NCBI RefSeq assembly: GCF_016219575.1
Contig: NZ_JACRMG010000010.1
Location: 83,858 to 147,857 of the forward strand
Reading direction: 5' to 3'
From: Bradyrhizobium sp.
GTDB taxonomy: Bacteria > Pseudomonadota > Alphaproteobacteria > Rhizobiales > Xanthobacteraceae
DNA length: 64,000 bases
Below, piece after piece: positions 32,253 to 40,956 of this stretch (position 1 is the stretch's first letter; every line of letters begins with the position of its first letter). Position numbers and translations under genes: made by a program. The notes below the pieces were generated by a model. It had not been told where the DNA came from. It saw only the letters and a program-made list of their open reading frames with translations, and did not search any database.

Positions 32253-34472
32253 ATGCCGACGATCCGGCCAAGGAAGAAGAAAGCGAAACATGCCGCGATC
32301 GTCCGCGTACCCGGCCGGCCGGTCAAGCCCACGCCGAAACTCAGCGGCGGCCGCGGGCCTGCGCGCAGCGAGATCGGCGAGCTGGTGCGCAAGCGAGCCG
32401 AAGCCGAGGCCGCGATTGCCGATGCGCGCAAGTCCCATGAACGGCTGCGCGAGGCGATCGACATCCTGCCGCAGGGAATCGTGTTCCTCGATGCGGAGGG
32501 CCGCTACATCCTCTGGAACAGGAAATACGCCGAGATCTACAATCGCAGCGCCGACCTGTTCAAACCCGGCGCGCGGCTGGCCGACACCATCCGCGTCGGC
32601 GTCGCGCGCGGCGATTACCCGGAAGCTGAAGGCCGCGAGGAAGAATGGATCGCCGAGCGGCTGGGGAAGATGCATCAGCCCGGCGCGCGCCACGAGCAGA
32701 CGCTCGCCGACGGCCGCGTCATCCTGATCGAGGAGCGGCTCACTTCCGACGGCGGCGTGATCGGCCTGCGCGTCGACATCACCGAGCTGAAGGAGCGCGA
32801 GGCATCGTTCCGTCTGCTGTTCGACAGCAATCCGGTGCCGATGATCGTCTGCGCGCTGGACGGCGAGCGCATCATCGGCGTCAACGACGCCGCGGTCGAG
32901 CACTACGGCTACAGCCGCGCCGAATTCGAGAAGCTGAGCATCCGCGCGTTGCAGGCCTTCGACAGCGAGCTGCCCTGGCTCGGCGAGGCCGGCGGCGACG
33001 AGCAGGCGGCGCGCACCTGGAAGCACGTCCGCGCCGACGGCGCACTGATCGATCTCGCCATCTATTCGCGCCAGCTCGTCTATGGCGACCGGCCGGCCGT
33101 GCTGCTGGCGCTGATGGACATCACCGAGCGCAAGCGCGCCGAGTCGCGGCTCGCCTTCATGGCGCAGCATGACGGCCTGACGGGGCTGCCGAACCGCACC
33201 TTGCTGCGCCAGCAGATGGACGACATGCTGCTGCACACGCGGCGCAGCGCCGAGAAGCTCGCGGTGCTGGTGCTCGGGCTCGACAATTTCAAGGCGGTCA
33301 ACGACACGCTCGGCCACGGCATCGGCGACAAGCTGTTGCGCGCGGTGGCCAAGCGGCTGCGCTCGACCTTGCGCGAGGAAGACGCCATCGCCCGTCTCAA
33401 CTCCGACGAGTTCGCCATCCTGCAGGGCGGCGTGACGCGGCCCGAGGACGCCACGCTGCTGGCGCGGCGGCTTCTGGAGGCCATCGCCGATCCGTTCCTG
33501 CTCGACGAGCATTCGGTGGTGATCGGCGCCTCCATCGGCATCGCGCTCTCGCCCGGCGACGGCGACGATTCCGACAGGCTGCTGAAGAACGCCGATCTCG
33601 CGCTGTCGCGCGCCAAGAACGATTTCCGCGGCACCTTCTCCTTCTTCGAGGCGGAGATGGATGCCCGCGCCCAGGTCCGGCGCAAGGTCGAGATCGACCT
33701 GCGCAACGCCATCCAGAACAACCTGCTGCAGCCCTATTATCAGCCGCTGGTCGACCTTGCGACCGGCCGCATCACCGGGTTCGAGGCGCTGGTGCGCTGG
33801 CCTGATCCGGAGCGCGGCATGATCGCGCCCGGCGAGTTCATCCCGGTCGCGGAAGAGACCGGCCTGATCAATGCGGTGGGCGGGCTGATGCTGCGCCGCG
33901 CCTGCATGGACGCGGCGCTTTGGCCCGACGACGTCCGCGTCGCCGTCAATTTGTCGCCGCTGCAGTTCCGCACCGGCAATCTGCTGTCGCTGGTGATGGA
34001 CGCGCTGAAGCAATCCGGCCTCGCGGCGCGGCGGCTCGAGCTCGAGATCACCGAGACGCTGCTGCTGGAGAAGAGCAGCCAGGTGCTCGCCACGCTGCAT
34101 GCGCTGCGCGCACTCGGCGTGCGCATCTCGATGGACGATTTCGGCACCGGCTATTCGAGCCTGAGCTATCTGCGCAGCTTCCCGTTCGACAAGATCAAGA
34201 TCGACCGTTCCTTCGTCCGGGAAGTCGACGCCAACCGCGACGCGCAGGCGATCATCCGTTCCATCGTCAGCCTCGGCAAGGGCCTCGGCGTCACCATCAC
34301 CGCCGAAGGCGTCGAGACCGAAGCCGAGCTGAGCTGCCTGCGCGCCGAAGGCTGCCACGAGGGCCAGGGCTTCCTGTTCAGCCGCGCCAGGCCGCACGCC
34401 GAGATCGTCGCCCTGCTCAAGGCCCAGCGCGGCCTGATCGCGGCAGGTGGCGGCGAGGACCGGGCGGCGTGA
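32253..34472 (+). CDS. PAS-PAS-GGDEF-EAL protein, probable c-di-GMP phosphodiesterase
   Basis: A 739-residue cytosolic signalling protein with a Lys/Arg-rich N-terminus and no membrane segment. A coiled region (residues about 35-65) leads to two PAS domains (LPQGIVFLDAEGRYILWN... near 70; LLFDSNPVPMIVCALDGERI near 190). A GGDEF domain follows (DGLTGLPNRTLLRQQ), but its signature is NSDEF at 383-387, so cyclase activity is doubtful. The EAL domain is complete: EAL at 511-513, NLSPLQF, ITETLLL, MDDFGTGYSSL, AEGVET and GQGFLF supply the expected catalytic residues. It should therefore hydrolyse c-di-GMP. ATG 32253 has weak support; 32229 is an alternative. Confidence 0.88.
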   Translation: MPTIRPRKKKAKHAAIVRVPGRPVKPTPKLSGGRGPARSEIGELVRKRAEAEAAIADARKSHERLREAIDILPQGIVFLDAEGRYILWNRKYAEIYNRSADLFKPGARLADTIRVGVARGDYPEAEGREEEWIAERLGKMHQPGARHEQTLADGRVILIEERLTSDGGVIGLRVDITELKEREASFRLLFDSNPVPMIVCALDGERIIGVNDAAVEHYGYSRAEFEKLSIRALQAFDSELPWLGEAGGDEQAARTWKHVRADGALIDLAIYSRQLVYGDRPAVLLALMDITERKRAESRLAFMAQHDGLTGLPNRTLLRQQMDDMLLHTRRSAEKLAVLVLGLDNFKAVNDTLGHGIGDKLLRAVAKRLRSTLREEDAIARLNSDEFAILQGGVTRPEDATLLARRLLEAIADPFLLDEHSVVIGASIGIALSPGDGDDSDRLLKNADLALSRAKNDFRGTFSFFEAEMDARAQVRRKVEIDLRNAIQNNLLQPYYQPLVDLATGRITGFEALVRWPDPERGMIAPGEFIPVAEETGLINAVGGLMLRRACMDAALWPDDVRVAVNLSPLQFRTGNLLSLVMDALKQSGLAARRLELEITETLLLEKSSQVLATLHALRALGVRISMDDFGTGYSSLSYLRSFPFDKIKIDRSFVREVDANRDAQAIIRSIVSLGKGLGVTITAEGVETEAELSCLRAEGCHEGQGFLFSRARPHAEIVALLKAQRGLIAAGGGEDRAA

Positions 34473-34491
34473 GGTAGACAGCCCCGAATTC

Positions 34492-34522
34492 GTCATGGCC
34501 GGGCTTGTCCCGGCCATCCACG
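34492..34522 (+). repeat. Palindromic repeat GTCATGGCCGGGCTTGTCCC type, copy 1
   Basis: A 31-base element: GTCATGGCCGGGCTTGTCCC followed by GGCCATCCACG. GGCCGGG and CCCGGCC form the stem. It lies 19 bases after the EAL gene stop and upstream of the GIY-YIG gene. Confidence 0.9.
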
Positions 34523-34552
34523 CTCTTGGCCGAACACTCGATCTATCCTCTC

Positions 34553-34583
34553 GTCATGCCCGGGCTTGTCCCGGGCATCCACG
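34553..34583 (+). repeat. Palindromic repeat, GCCCGGGC variant, copy 2
   Basis: Same 31-base layout as copy 1 with the compensated stem GCCCGGG/CCCGGGC. Same orientation, 61 bases from copy 1, ending 17 bases before the GIY-YIG start codon. Confidence 0.9.
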
Positions 34584-34600
34584 TGCTTCATCATCCGCGA

Positions 34601-34891
34601 ATGTCTGGTGGCTACGTCTACATCATGGCGAGCGCACCCAACGGCATTCTGTATGTCGGGGTGACCAGCGACCTCGTACGCCGTGTCTATGAGCACAGGA
34701 ACGGATTGATCGCCGGCTTCACCAAACGATATGGACTAAAGCGTCTCGTCTATTTCGAGCATCACGACACAATTCAGGCAGCGATTCAGCGCGAGCACAA
34801 CATGAAGCACTGGTCGCGTACGTGGAAGGTGCGGTTGATTCTGGCCAACAATCCGGAATGGAATGATTTGTACGACACGATCACGCAGTAA
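34601..34891 (+). CDS. GIY-YIG endonuclease-family protein flanked by palindromic repeats
   Basis: A 96-residue protein that is almost only a GIY-YIG domain of the UvrC/YhbQ type: GYVYIMASAPNGILYVGVTS contains the two signature tripeptides as YVY and LYVG, followed by the conserved Arg in DLVRRVYEHRNG and the Glu in IQREHNMKHWSR. These residues make up the one-metal nuclease site. The ATG at 34601 begins the domain; the in-frame ATG at 34505 would translate the palindromic repeats as a leader, which is unlikely. Five copies of the repeat lie within 34492-35060 around the gene. Chromosomal members in Bradyrhizobium are often annotated only as nucleases of unknown role. A part in moving or processing the repeats is my inference. 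Confidence 0.88.
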   Translation: MSGGYVYIMASAPNGILYVGVTSDLVRRVYEHRNGLIAGFTKRYGLKRLVYFEHHDTIQAAIQREHNMKHWSRTWKVRLILANNPEWNDLYDTITQ

Positions 34892-34912
34892 TGGGAGCTG
34901 AACTCCAACCGC

Positions 34913-34943
34913 GTCATGGCCGGGCTTGTCCCGGCCATCCACG
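34913..34943 (+). repeat. Palindromic repeat, GGCCGGGC variant, copy 3
   Basis: Identical in its 31 bases to copy 1, starting 22 bases after the GIY-YIG stop codon. Confidence 0.9.
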
Positions 34944-34969
34944 CCTTTCTCTCAACTGGTGACGAAGAG

Positions 34970-35000
34970 CGTGGATGCCCGGGACAAGCCCGGGCATGAC
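34970..35000 (-). repeat. Palindromic repeat, GCCCGGGC variant, copy 4, inverted
   Basis: CGTGGATGCCCGGGACAAGC followed by CCGGGCATGAC, the reverse complement of copy 2. With copy 3 it makes a head-to-head pair separated by 26 bases. Confidence 0.9.
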
Positions 35001-35029
35001 GATCGATGGGTCGAGGTTGGGGCCAAGTA

Positions 35030-35060
35030 CGTGGATGGCCGGGACAAGCCCGGCCATGAC
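35030..35060 (-). repeat. Palindromic repeat, GGCCGGGC variant, copy 5, inverted
   Basis: CGTGGATGGCCGGGACAAGC followed by CCGGCCATGAC, the reverse complement of copy 1, 29 bases after copy 4 and just before the stop of the DUF1801 gene. Confidence 0.9.
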
Positions 35061-35080
35061 GGAGAGTGGGAGTCGGTCGC

Positions 35081-35539
35081 CTATTTCGCCTTTGCAGGCT
35101 TCCGCTTCCGCAAATGATACGTCAGCGCCAGCGCCACGCAGTGGCGCAGCTCGGCTTCCGGCAGCTTCCTGGTGGCATCGAGCAGGATGGCGCGGTTGCC
35201 GCTGTAGCTGAGTTCCGGATAGAGCTCGCGAAAGGTCGCCACCAGATCGGTCTGGCAGTGGAAGAACACGGCGACCTGGTTCTCCGCCGGCTTCACCCGG
35301 TCGATCCGGATCGTGCTGCCGCTGCCGGTTTCCGGCGTCAGGTAACTCGGCTGTCCCCATTTCAGCGCTTCCTCGATCGCGCCGACGCCTTTGGTGGTTT
35401 TGGCGATATCGAGAATCAGCCGCCGCAACGCCCTGAGCTTTGTCCGGGCCGGTTCGGGGCAGGCAGCGAATGCCGCATCGACGGCGGCGCGGGGCGCGGC
35501 TGCGCGAGTCGGCGCTGCGCGCTTTTTCGCCGGCTTCAT
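35081..35539 (-). CDS. DUF1801 domain protein
   Basis: A 152-residue protein. A basic Ala/Arg-rich N-terminus (residues 1-20) is followed by a YdhG-like/DUF1801 domain: LRRLILDIAKTTKGVGAIEE, LKWGQPSYL, and VAVFFHCQTDLVATFRELYP. The domain has a double-wing-like fold and no proven activity. The protein ends in a Lys-rich tail (HLRKRKPAKAK). It lies 13 bases after the lipoprotein gene stop on the same strand, so the two may be cotranscribed. Confidence 0.85.
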   Translation of the reverse strand: MKPAKKRAAPTRAAAPRAAVDAAFAACPEPARTKLRALRRLILDIAKTTKGVGAIEEALKWGQPSYLTPETGSGSTIRIDRVKPAENQVAVFFHCQTDLVATFRELYPELSYSGNRAILLDATRKLPEAELRHCVALALTYHLRKRKPAKAK

Positions 35540-35552
35540 CGAGCCCCCTCGG

Positions 35553-35777
35553 TCAGCGCGAACCCTTCAGGCTGCATGAGGTCGCGCAGGTCGTCATCAC
35601 GCCGTTCTCGCATTTGATGCAGGCCGCGATGCACTGCTCGCGGTTCTTCGGGTTATAGGAGGGAAAATTGCTTGCAACGCATCTGGAAATTGAATCCGGC
35701 GTCGGAGCGGGAGAGCAGGCGGCCAGCGGCAGCAGCATTGCTAGTCCGATCGCAGCGATGAATTGCCGCCGCCCCAT
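35553..35777 (-). CDS. Small Cys-rich lipoprotein
   Basis: A 74-residue protein with a lipoprotein signal (LPLAAC, lipidated Cys at residue 21). The mature part has six more cysteines: C-x15-C-x3-C-x2-C-x7-C-x3-C. CIAAC and CATSC form a twin CX3C arrangement similar to that of the protein at 10458-10694. It probably sits in the membrane facing the periplasm and folds by disulfides or binds metal. No family is recognised. Confidence 0.7.
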   Translation of the reverse strand: MGRRQFIAAIGLAMLLPLAACSPAPTPDSISRCVASNFPSYNPKNREQCIAACIKCENGVMTTCATSCSLKGSR

Positions 35778-36087
35778 TCCACCATCCCGTCAACAGGGTG
35801 CTGATTCCGAAAGGTGAGCAACAAGGGCAGACTAGGGCAGTTGCCGGACGGACGGAAGGGGGCCTGTGGACTGCCGGGATCGGCCGGAGCGGAACAGCGT
35901 TGGCGTCGTGTCATGCCTCTGCTCGTCATTCCGGGGCGCCGCGCAGAAGGCGTAGGGCGGATTAGCCGAAGGCGTAATCCGCCGTCTTTTCGCGGACGCA
36001 GCTGCGGCGGATTACGCTTCGCTAATCCGCCCTACGGACGATGGATTACTTCGCTCGCGAAGGGCCCTCTGGCCGTCGAATCCAGGA
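35778..36087. other. Intergenic region with repeat element
   Basis: No gene seen. The right half is the inverted GGCGGATTA repeat (35952-36035), preceded by GTCATTCCGGGGCGCCGCGC, which is a half copy of the 27623-27660 palindrome. Confidence 0.5.
35952..36035. repeat. Inverted GTAGGGCGGATTAGC-type repeat
   Basis: GTAGGGCGGATTAGCCGAAG at the left end and CTTCGCTAATCCGCCCTAC at the right end are near-perfect complements, with an inner inverted GGCGTAATCCGCC / GGCGGATTACGC pair. The long stem can fold as a single hairpin in RNA. It lies downstream of the chemoreceptor gene and may terminate it. Confidence 0.75.
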
Positions 36088-38055
36088 CTACGCCGCGTCG
36101 CGCAATCCCGCGAGGAAGGTGTCGACGCTCTTCATCAGCGTGTCCGCCTGCTGCGACAGCTCGCCGGAGGCGGTCAGCACGTTGCCGGCCAGCTTGCGCG
36201 ACTGGTCGGCGGCATGGCTGGCGCCGGCGACATTCTGGGAGACTTCGCTGGTGCCGCTGGAGACCTGCTGCACGCTGCGGGCGATCTCGCGGGTCGCCGA
36301 TCCCTGCTCTTCCACGGCGGCGGCGATCGTTGCGGCGATGCCGGAAATCTCGCGGATGGTGTCGCTGATGGCGCCGATGGCGGTGACGCAATTGCCGGTG
36401 GCCGACTGGATCTCGCTGACCTGGCCCGCGATCTCCTCCGTCGCCTTCGCGGTCTGGCTGGCCAGTCCCTTCACCTCCGCGGCGACCACGGCAAAGCCGC
36501 GGCCGGCTTCGCCCGCGCGCGCCGCCTCGATCGTCGCGTTCAGCGCCAGCAGGTTGGTCTGGCTTGCGATCGCGCTGATCAGCTGCAGCACGTCGCCGAT
36601 CTTCTCCGCGGCCGCCGCGAGGCTGCCGACCATTTCGGTGGTCTGGCGCGCCTTCACTACGGCATTGTCGGCGACGTGGGTGGAATGAGTGACCTGGCGG
36701 CCGATCTCCGAGACGGAGGAAGCGAGCTGTTCCGTCGCGGCGGCAACCGTGCTGACGCTGGACGAGGCCTCCTCGGAAGCTGCCGCTGCGGCCGCGGCGC
36801 GTTCGGAGGTGCCGTTGACGCTGGCGGTGATCTCGCCCGCCACGCGCTGCATGTCCTGCGTGGCGCCGGCGACCGCGCCGACTACGCCCTTGACGTCGGC
36901 CTCGAAGCGGTCGGCCATCTGGCGCTGCAGCGCCTTCTTCTCGGCTTCCGCGCGCTGCTTGTCGGTTTCCTGCGCCTCGCGCAACGAGTTCGCCTCGATC
37001 ATGCTGCGGCGGAACACGTCGACCGCCGCCGCCATGCTGCCGAGCTCGTCGCGGCGCTCGCTGCCGGGGATGGCGATGTCGGTCTCGCCGCGTGCAAGGC
37101 GATTCATGACCGCGGTGATTGCGGTGAGCGGGCGCGACAGGCCGCGGCCGAGCAGGAAGGCGAGCAGCACAGCGCCGGCGAGGATCGCGGTGGTGCCGAG
37201 GACGAGATCGCGCTGGGCGCCTGCGGCGGCCGCCTCGTACTCCGTGGTGTCCTTGATGACTTCGAGAATGCCGACCGGCTGGCCGGCATAGTTCCTGATC
37301 TGGCCGACATAGAGCGCGGCGGGGCGGCCGTTCAGCGTCGCATCGCGCCGCAGCGGCGGCCCGGCGATCACGCCCCTGAGGTCGGTCTCGCTGGCGACCG
37401 CGGCGTCGCCGAAGGTCGAGGAGAGCTTCTTGAATCCCTTGCCGTCCCAGGAATGCACGGCGAGGTCGATGCCGAAGCGCTTCTTGGCGCGTTCGACGAA
37501 CTCCTTGCCGAAGGCGGCGCCGACGTCGACATTCGACAGCGTCTTGCCGTCGCGCACGATCGGGGTCATGCCGAAAATGCTGAGTGCCTCGCGGCCGGGC
37601 TCGACGCCGACGATGGACTTGCCGGTGCGGATGGCTTCCACCACCGTGTTGCGGCGCCCGGAGATATCGTCGCCGAAGATCTTCGGTTCGTGCACGCGGT
37701 AGAACACCACCGCCGGCGAAACCTGGAAGGTGACGAGCGGAATGCCCTGCGCCTTCAGCGCCGTCATGGCGTCGCCGAGCAGGGAGGCCAGCCCCGCGCG
37801 GTCGCCCTTGGCGATGGTGTCGCCGACCGGCGGCAGGGCCGCGATCACCGAGGAGACCGCCAGGGTCGCGCGGCCTTCATAATCGATGGCGGCGATGACG
37901 CTGTCATATTGCAGCTTGAGCTGCTGATCGAGCGCCATCCGGGTCAGCGAACGCTGCTGCAGGATCGAGAAGGTTCCGAGGATGGCGCAGGCAGCCGCAA
38001 CCGTCAGCGCGATGGCAAGGATCAGGCGGACGGCGATCGAGCGGATTTTGAACAT
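36088..38055 (-). CDS. Methyl-accepting chemotaxis protein with periplasmic cache domain
   Basis: A 655-residue chemoreceptor. One membrane helix lies at residues about 8-32; a periplasmic cache-type sensor follows at about 35-270 ([36 protein letters not shown]); the second helix lies at about 280-305 ([18 protein letters not shown]). A HAMP domain ([19 protein letters not shown]) leads to a signalling domain whose tip is [20 protein letters not shown]. No C-terminal CheR pentapeptide; it ends FLAGLRDAA. The ATG at 38055 is preceded by GGAATCCC; an ATG five codons upstream is possible. No che genes are adjacent. The ligand is unknown; the cache type resembles those that sense small organic acids. 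Confidence 0.92.
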   Translation of the reverse strand: MFKIRSIAVRLILAIALTVAAACAILGTFSILQQRSLTRMALDQQLKLQYDSVIAAIDYEGRATLAVSSVIAALPPVGDTIAKGDRAGLASLLGDAMTALKAQGIPLVTFQVSPAVVFYRVHEPKIFGDDISGRRNTVVEAIRTGKSIVGVEPGREALSIFGMTPIVRDGKTLSNVDVGAAFGKEFVERAKKRFGIDLAVHSWDGKGFKKLSSTFGDAAVASETDLRGVIAGPPLRRDATLNGRPAALYVGQIRNYAGQPVGILEVIKDTTEYEAAAAGAQRDLVLGTTAILAGAVLLAFLLGRGLSRPLTAITAVMNRLARGETDIAIPGSERRDELGSMAAAVDVFRRSMIEANSLREAQETDKQRAEAEKKALQRQMADRFEADVKGVVGAVAGATQDMQRVAGEITASVNGTSERAAAAAAASEEASSSVSTVAAATEQLASSVSEIGRQVTHSTHVADNAVVKARQTTEMVGSLAAAAEKIGDVLQLISAIASQTNLLALNATIEAARAGEAGRGFAVVAAEVKGLASQTAKATEEIAGQVSEIQSATGNCVTAIGAISDTIREISGIAATIAAAVEEQGSATREIARSVQQVSSGTSEVSQNVAGASHAADQSRKLAGNVLTASGELSQQADTLMKSVDTFLAGLRDAA

Positions 38056-38166
38056 TGGGATTCCGGGCATTCCACGAGGCGGGGACTGCGCGGAATTTCC
38101 CAGAAACTGCTTAACAACAGCGCTCCCAGGCCGGTCCGTAGAACTACCTGTGGCCGTGGCGTCATG

Positions 38167-39339
38167 TCACCGCGCCGTCGGCGGGCCGGCCAGATTGCCC
38201 GACAGGATCACCTTGCCCATCTCCTCGTAATGGGTATCGCGGGCCTGGAGCTGCTGGTTGATCGCGTGCATGTCGCGCAGGCGGCGCTCGAAGCCGTTGG
38301 CGCGGAACACCGCGGTGGCGCCGGCCATGTGATAGGCGACGTCGACGATCTCGGTCGATTGATGGATGGTCGAGGTCGAAGCCAGCCGCAGCGCGACGCG
38401 ATGCGCTTCGGTGAGCTCCGCGCCGCGCACCAGGTCGTCCCAGACCTCGGCGGCGGTCGCGAACAGATAGGCGCGGGCTCGGCGCAGTTTCGCCTCGGTG
38501 AGCCCGATCAGGCCCTGCACGGCGCTGTTCTCCTTCATCGCCGAGAGGCCCTGCGGCGTCTTCTTGCGCGAAAGCTCGATCGCCGCGTCGAACTGCGCGC
38601 GGGCGACACCGAGCGAGGTGGCGGCAAAGCCCATGCTGTAGATCGCGTTGGTCGGAATCTTGTAGAGCGGTCCCTTCTCGCGCAGCGCATGCGGCTCGTC
38701 GCGCAGCGCGGCGAATTTCTCCGATATGAAGAGGTTGTCGACCGAATAGGCGTCGGTGCCGGTGCCGCGCAGCCCGATCGTGTCCCAGACGTCGTACAGC
38801 TTGGCGCTTCCGATCGGGAACAGGATGGTGCGGATCTCGGGCGAGCCGTCCGGCTTCCTGCGCGGGGTGCCGTCGGCCTCGGTGATGCGGACATGGGCGC
38901 CGAGCCAGCTCGCCTGGCGAATCCCGGAGGCAAATTCCCAGCGCGCGTTCGCCCGGTAGCCGCCGGGTTCGGCGCGAACGTCGTGGTTGATCGCGCCCCA
39001 GGCCAGGATGCCCTGCTTGGTGTTGAAGATTTCGTCCGCCGCGTCGTGGTCGATATAGGCCGAGATGACGGCGCAGACGCTGCACTGGCCCAGGCACCAG
39101 GCGGTGGAGGCGTCGGCCTTGGCGATCTCCTCCTGCATCTGCATGAAGGTGACGAGCGGCGCTTCCGCCCCGCCGAGGCTCTTCGGCAGCACCGCGCGAT
39201 ACATGCCGTTGTCGATCAGCGCCTTGACGACCGGCTCGGTCAGCCGGCGCGTGCGCTCGATCTCGTCGGCTTCCTGTCGGATCAAGGGCGCCAGCGCCCG
39301 TGCGCGCTCGACGAGGTCGATAGCGGTGGCCTTGTTCAT
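38167..39339 (-). CDS. Acyl-CoA dehydrogenase-fold flavoenzyme
   Basis: A 390-residue cytosolic protein with the acyl-CoA dehydrogenase fold: N-terminal helical domain (AIDLVERARALAPLIRQEAD), beta domain (GYRANARWEFASGIRQASWL) and C-terminal four-helix domain. The pattern (LGGAEAPLVTFMQMQEEIAK, AWCLGQCSVCAVISAY, FERRLRDMHAINQQ at the end) is closer to the flavin-dependent monooxygenase branch (HsaA/DszC/hydroxylase types) than to classical acyl-CoA dehydrogenases, and a clear catalytic Glu is not obvious. ATG 39339 has GGGGAGACGC upstream. It is followed 95 bases upstream on the same strand by the MFS gene at 39435, so the pair may be one operon. Confidence 0.85.
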   Translation of the reverse strand: MNKATAIDLVERARALAPLIRQEADEIERTRRLTEPVVKALIDNGMYRAVLPKSLGGAEAPLVTFMQMQEEIAKADASTAWCLGQCSVCAVISAYIDHDAADEIFNTKQGILAWGAINHDVRAEPGGYRANARWEFASGIRQASWLGAHVRITEADGTPRRKPDGSPEIRTILFPIGSAKLYDVWDTIGLRGTGTDAYSVDNLFISEKFAALRDEPHALREKGPLYKIPTNAIYSMGFAATSLGVARAQFDAAIELSRKKTPQGLSAMKENSAVQGLIGLTEAKLRRARAYLFATAAEVWDDLVRGAELTEAHRVALRLASTSTIHQSTEIVDVAYHMAGATAVFRANGFERRLRDMHAINQQLQARDTHYEEMGKVILSGNLAGPPTAR

Positions 39340-39434
39340 GCGTCTCCCCGTGCCCTTCTTGATTGCTGTTTGGTGGGCGAGCGGATGGTGGCAAATCCGC
39401 ACTCCCCGATCAAGCCGGGCGGATTACCTGTCGG

Positions 39435-40682
39435 TCACGCCGCAGCGCGGCCGAGATCGAGCGCCTGCCGGCGCTTCGACGGGAAACTGAGCGCCACCGC
39501 CACCGCAGCAAGGCCGATGGCGAAGGAACCGGCATGCAGCCACGTGTAGGTTTGGGTGGTGTCGAACACGAGCCCGCCCGCCCATGGTCCCAGCGCCATG
39601 CCGAGGCTGGCGAAGGCCGAGACCGCGCCGAACACGGTGCCCATGATTTTGGCGCCGAAGAATTCGCGCACCAGCACCGCATAGAGCGGCATCACCCCGC
39701 CATAGGCGAGGCCGAACACGACGGAAAGCGCGTAGAACTCGCCGAGCCTGAACACCGCGAGATAGGTCGCGATGCACAGCGCCTGCACCAGCAGGCCGGC
39801 GACCAGCACGGGTTTTGCCCCGATCCGGTCGGCCATCGCGCCGAGCAGCAGACGTCCGCCAAGCCCGGAGAAGCCGGCGACGCTGTAGACGGTGACGGCG
39901 GTGAGCGGCGCAATGCCGCAGATCATGGCGTAGCTCACCATGTGGAAGATCGGGCCGGAATGCGCCGCGCAGCAGGCGAAATGCGCCAGCGCCAGCGTGA
40001 TGAATTGCGGCGTGCGCAGCGCCTGCGACGCGGTCCACTCGGCCTCGGGTGCATCGGCCGCGTTGGCGGCGGTGCTGCCGGCCGCCTGCGGCGCCGGACG
40101 CACCAGGAAGCAGGCGGGGATCAGGAGCGCCCATGACGCGATCCCGATCACGAGCATGGCCGTGCGCCAGTCATAGGCCGTGATCAGCATGCTGGCGGTC
40201 GGCGCCACCGTCACCGGAGAGACGCCCATGCCGGCGGAGACCAGCGCCACCGCAAGGCTGCGGTGCCTGTCGATCCACGCACTCGCCAGCGCCATCATCG
40301 GCGCATAGAAGCTGCCGGCGGCAATGCCGATCAGCACGCCGAAGCAAAGCTGGAACTGCCACAGCTCCTGTGCCTGGCTGGCGGTGACGAGGCCGAGCCC
40401 GAGCAGGACGCTGCCGGCCAGAACCACGATGCGGGTGCCGTAGCGGTCGGACAGCGTGCCCCAGACGAAGGCGGCAAAACCCATGCAGAGGAAATCCAGC
40501 GTCGCCGCCGCCGAGACGCCCGCGGTCGACCAGCCCATCGCCTTGGAAATCGGCTGCAGGAACACCGCCAGCGACAGCATCGTGCCGAACCCGATGCAGG
40601 TCATCAGCGCACCGGCCGCAACCACGACCCAGCCGTAGTCGAATCGGGAGGCCTTGCTGGCAGGAGAGGAGGCCTGGCTCAT
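39435..40682 (-). CDS. MFS transporter (monocarboxylate-type)
   Basis: A 415-residue 12-helix transporter. Motif A is WGTLSDRYGTRIVVLAG between helices 2 and 3, with a second-half equivalent GAMADRIGAKPVLVAG. The N-terminal FDYGWVVVAAGALMTCIGFG and the order of segments are those of the monocarboxylate/oxalate-formate MFS group. Ribosome-binding site GGGGAAACGC precedes ATG 40682. It lies upstream of the flavoenzyme gene and may import its substrate. It resembles the MFS protein at 14227-15465. Confidence 0.88.
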   Translation of the reverse strand: MSQASSPASKASRFDYGWVVVAAGALMTCIGFGTMLSLAVFLQPISKAMGWSTAGVSAAATLDFLCMGFAAFVWGTLSDRYGTRIVVLAGSVLLGLGLVTASQAQELWQFQLCFGVLIGIAAGSFYAPMMALASAWIDRHRSLAVALVSAGMGVSPVTVAPTASMLITAYDWRTAMLVIGIASWALLIPACFLVRPAPQAAGSTAANAADAPEAEWTASQALRTPQFITLALAHFACCAAHSGPIFHMVSYAMICGIAPLTAVTVYSVAGFSGLGGRLLLGAMADRIGAKPVLVAGLLVQALCIATYLAVFRLGEFYALSVVFGLAYGGVMPLYAVLVREFFGAKIMGTVFGAVSAFASLGMALGPWAGGLVFDTTQTYTWLHAGSFAIGLAAVAVALSFPSKRRQALDLGRAAA

Positions 40683-40872
40683 GCGTTTCCCCGGCGCTGT
40701 TGGTGTTGTTATGCGCGGTGAGATCGTGGCCTATCCGCCGTCCGGGAGCAATGAGGCGAACGGCATGCCTCTCATTCTGATATCAGGCGATTGTGAGTTG
40801 CGCCGCAAAACGCGAGCAACGGAGCGGATAAGCGCGCGACCAGCCATCGCTTCCGAGATATGTATTCCCATC

Positions 40873-40903
40873 GTCATGGCCGGGCTTGTCCCGGCCATCC
40901 ACG
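40873..40903 (+). repeat. Palindromic repeat, GGCCGGGC variant, copy 6
   Basis: Identical to copy 1 (34492-34522) across the 31 bases. Confidence 0.9.
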
Positions 40904-40925
40904 ACCTTTCCCGCGGCAAGAAGAA

Positions 40926-40956
40926 CGTGGATGCCCGGGACAAGCCCGGGCATGAC
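40926..40956 (-). repeat. Palindromic repeat, GCCCGGGC variant, copy 7, inverted
   Basis: Reverse complement of copy 2; with copy 6 it forms a head-to-head pair separated by 22 bases, the same arrangement as copies 3 and 4. Confidence 0.9.

Noticed and set aside
32253..34472. Active diguanylate cyclase
   Set aside because: GGDEF is replaced by NSDEF, so only phosphodiesterase activity is supported.
32091..34517. 808-codon open frame on the minus strand
   Set aside because: Antisense of the PAS-GGDEF-EAL gene, whose motifs are unmistakable.
34505..34600. N-terminal extension of the GIY-YIG protein (VMPGLVPGIHVL)
   Set aside because: This is translated palindromic repeat sequence; the nuclease domain begins at 34601.
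34492..35060. CRISPR array
   Set aside because: The 31-base repeats are palindromic, vary in orientation, have irregular spacing, and a gene lies between them.
36214..39549. 1111-codon open frame on the plus strand
   Set aside because: Antisense to the chemoreceptor and flavoenzyme genes; Arg/Gly/Asp-rich translation typical of high-GC shadow frames.
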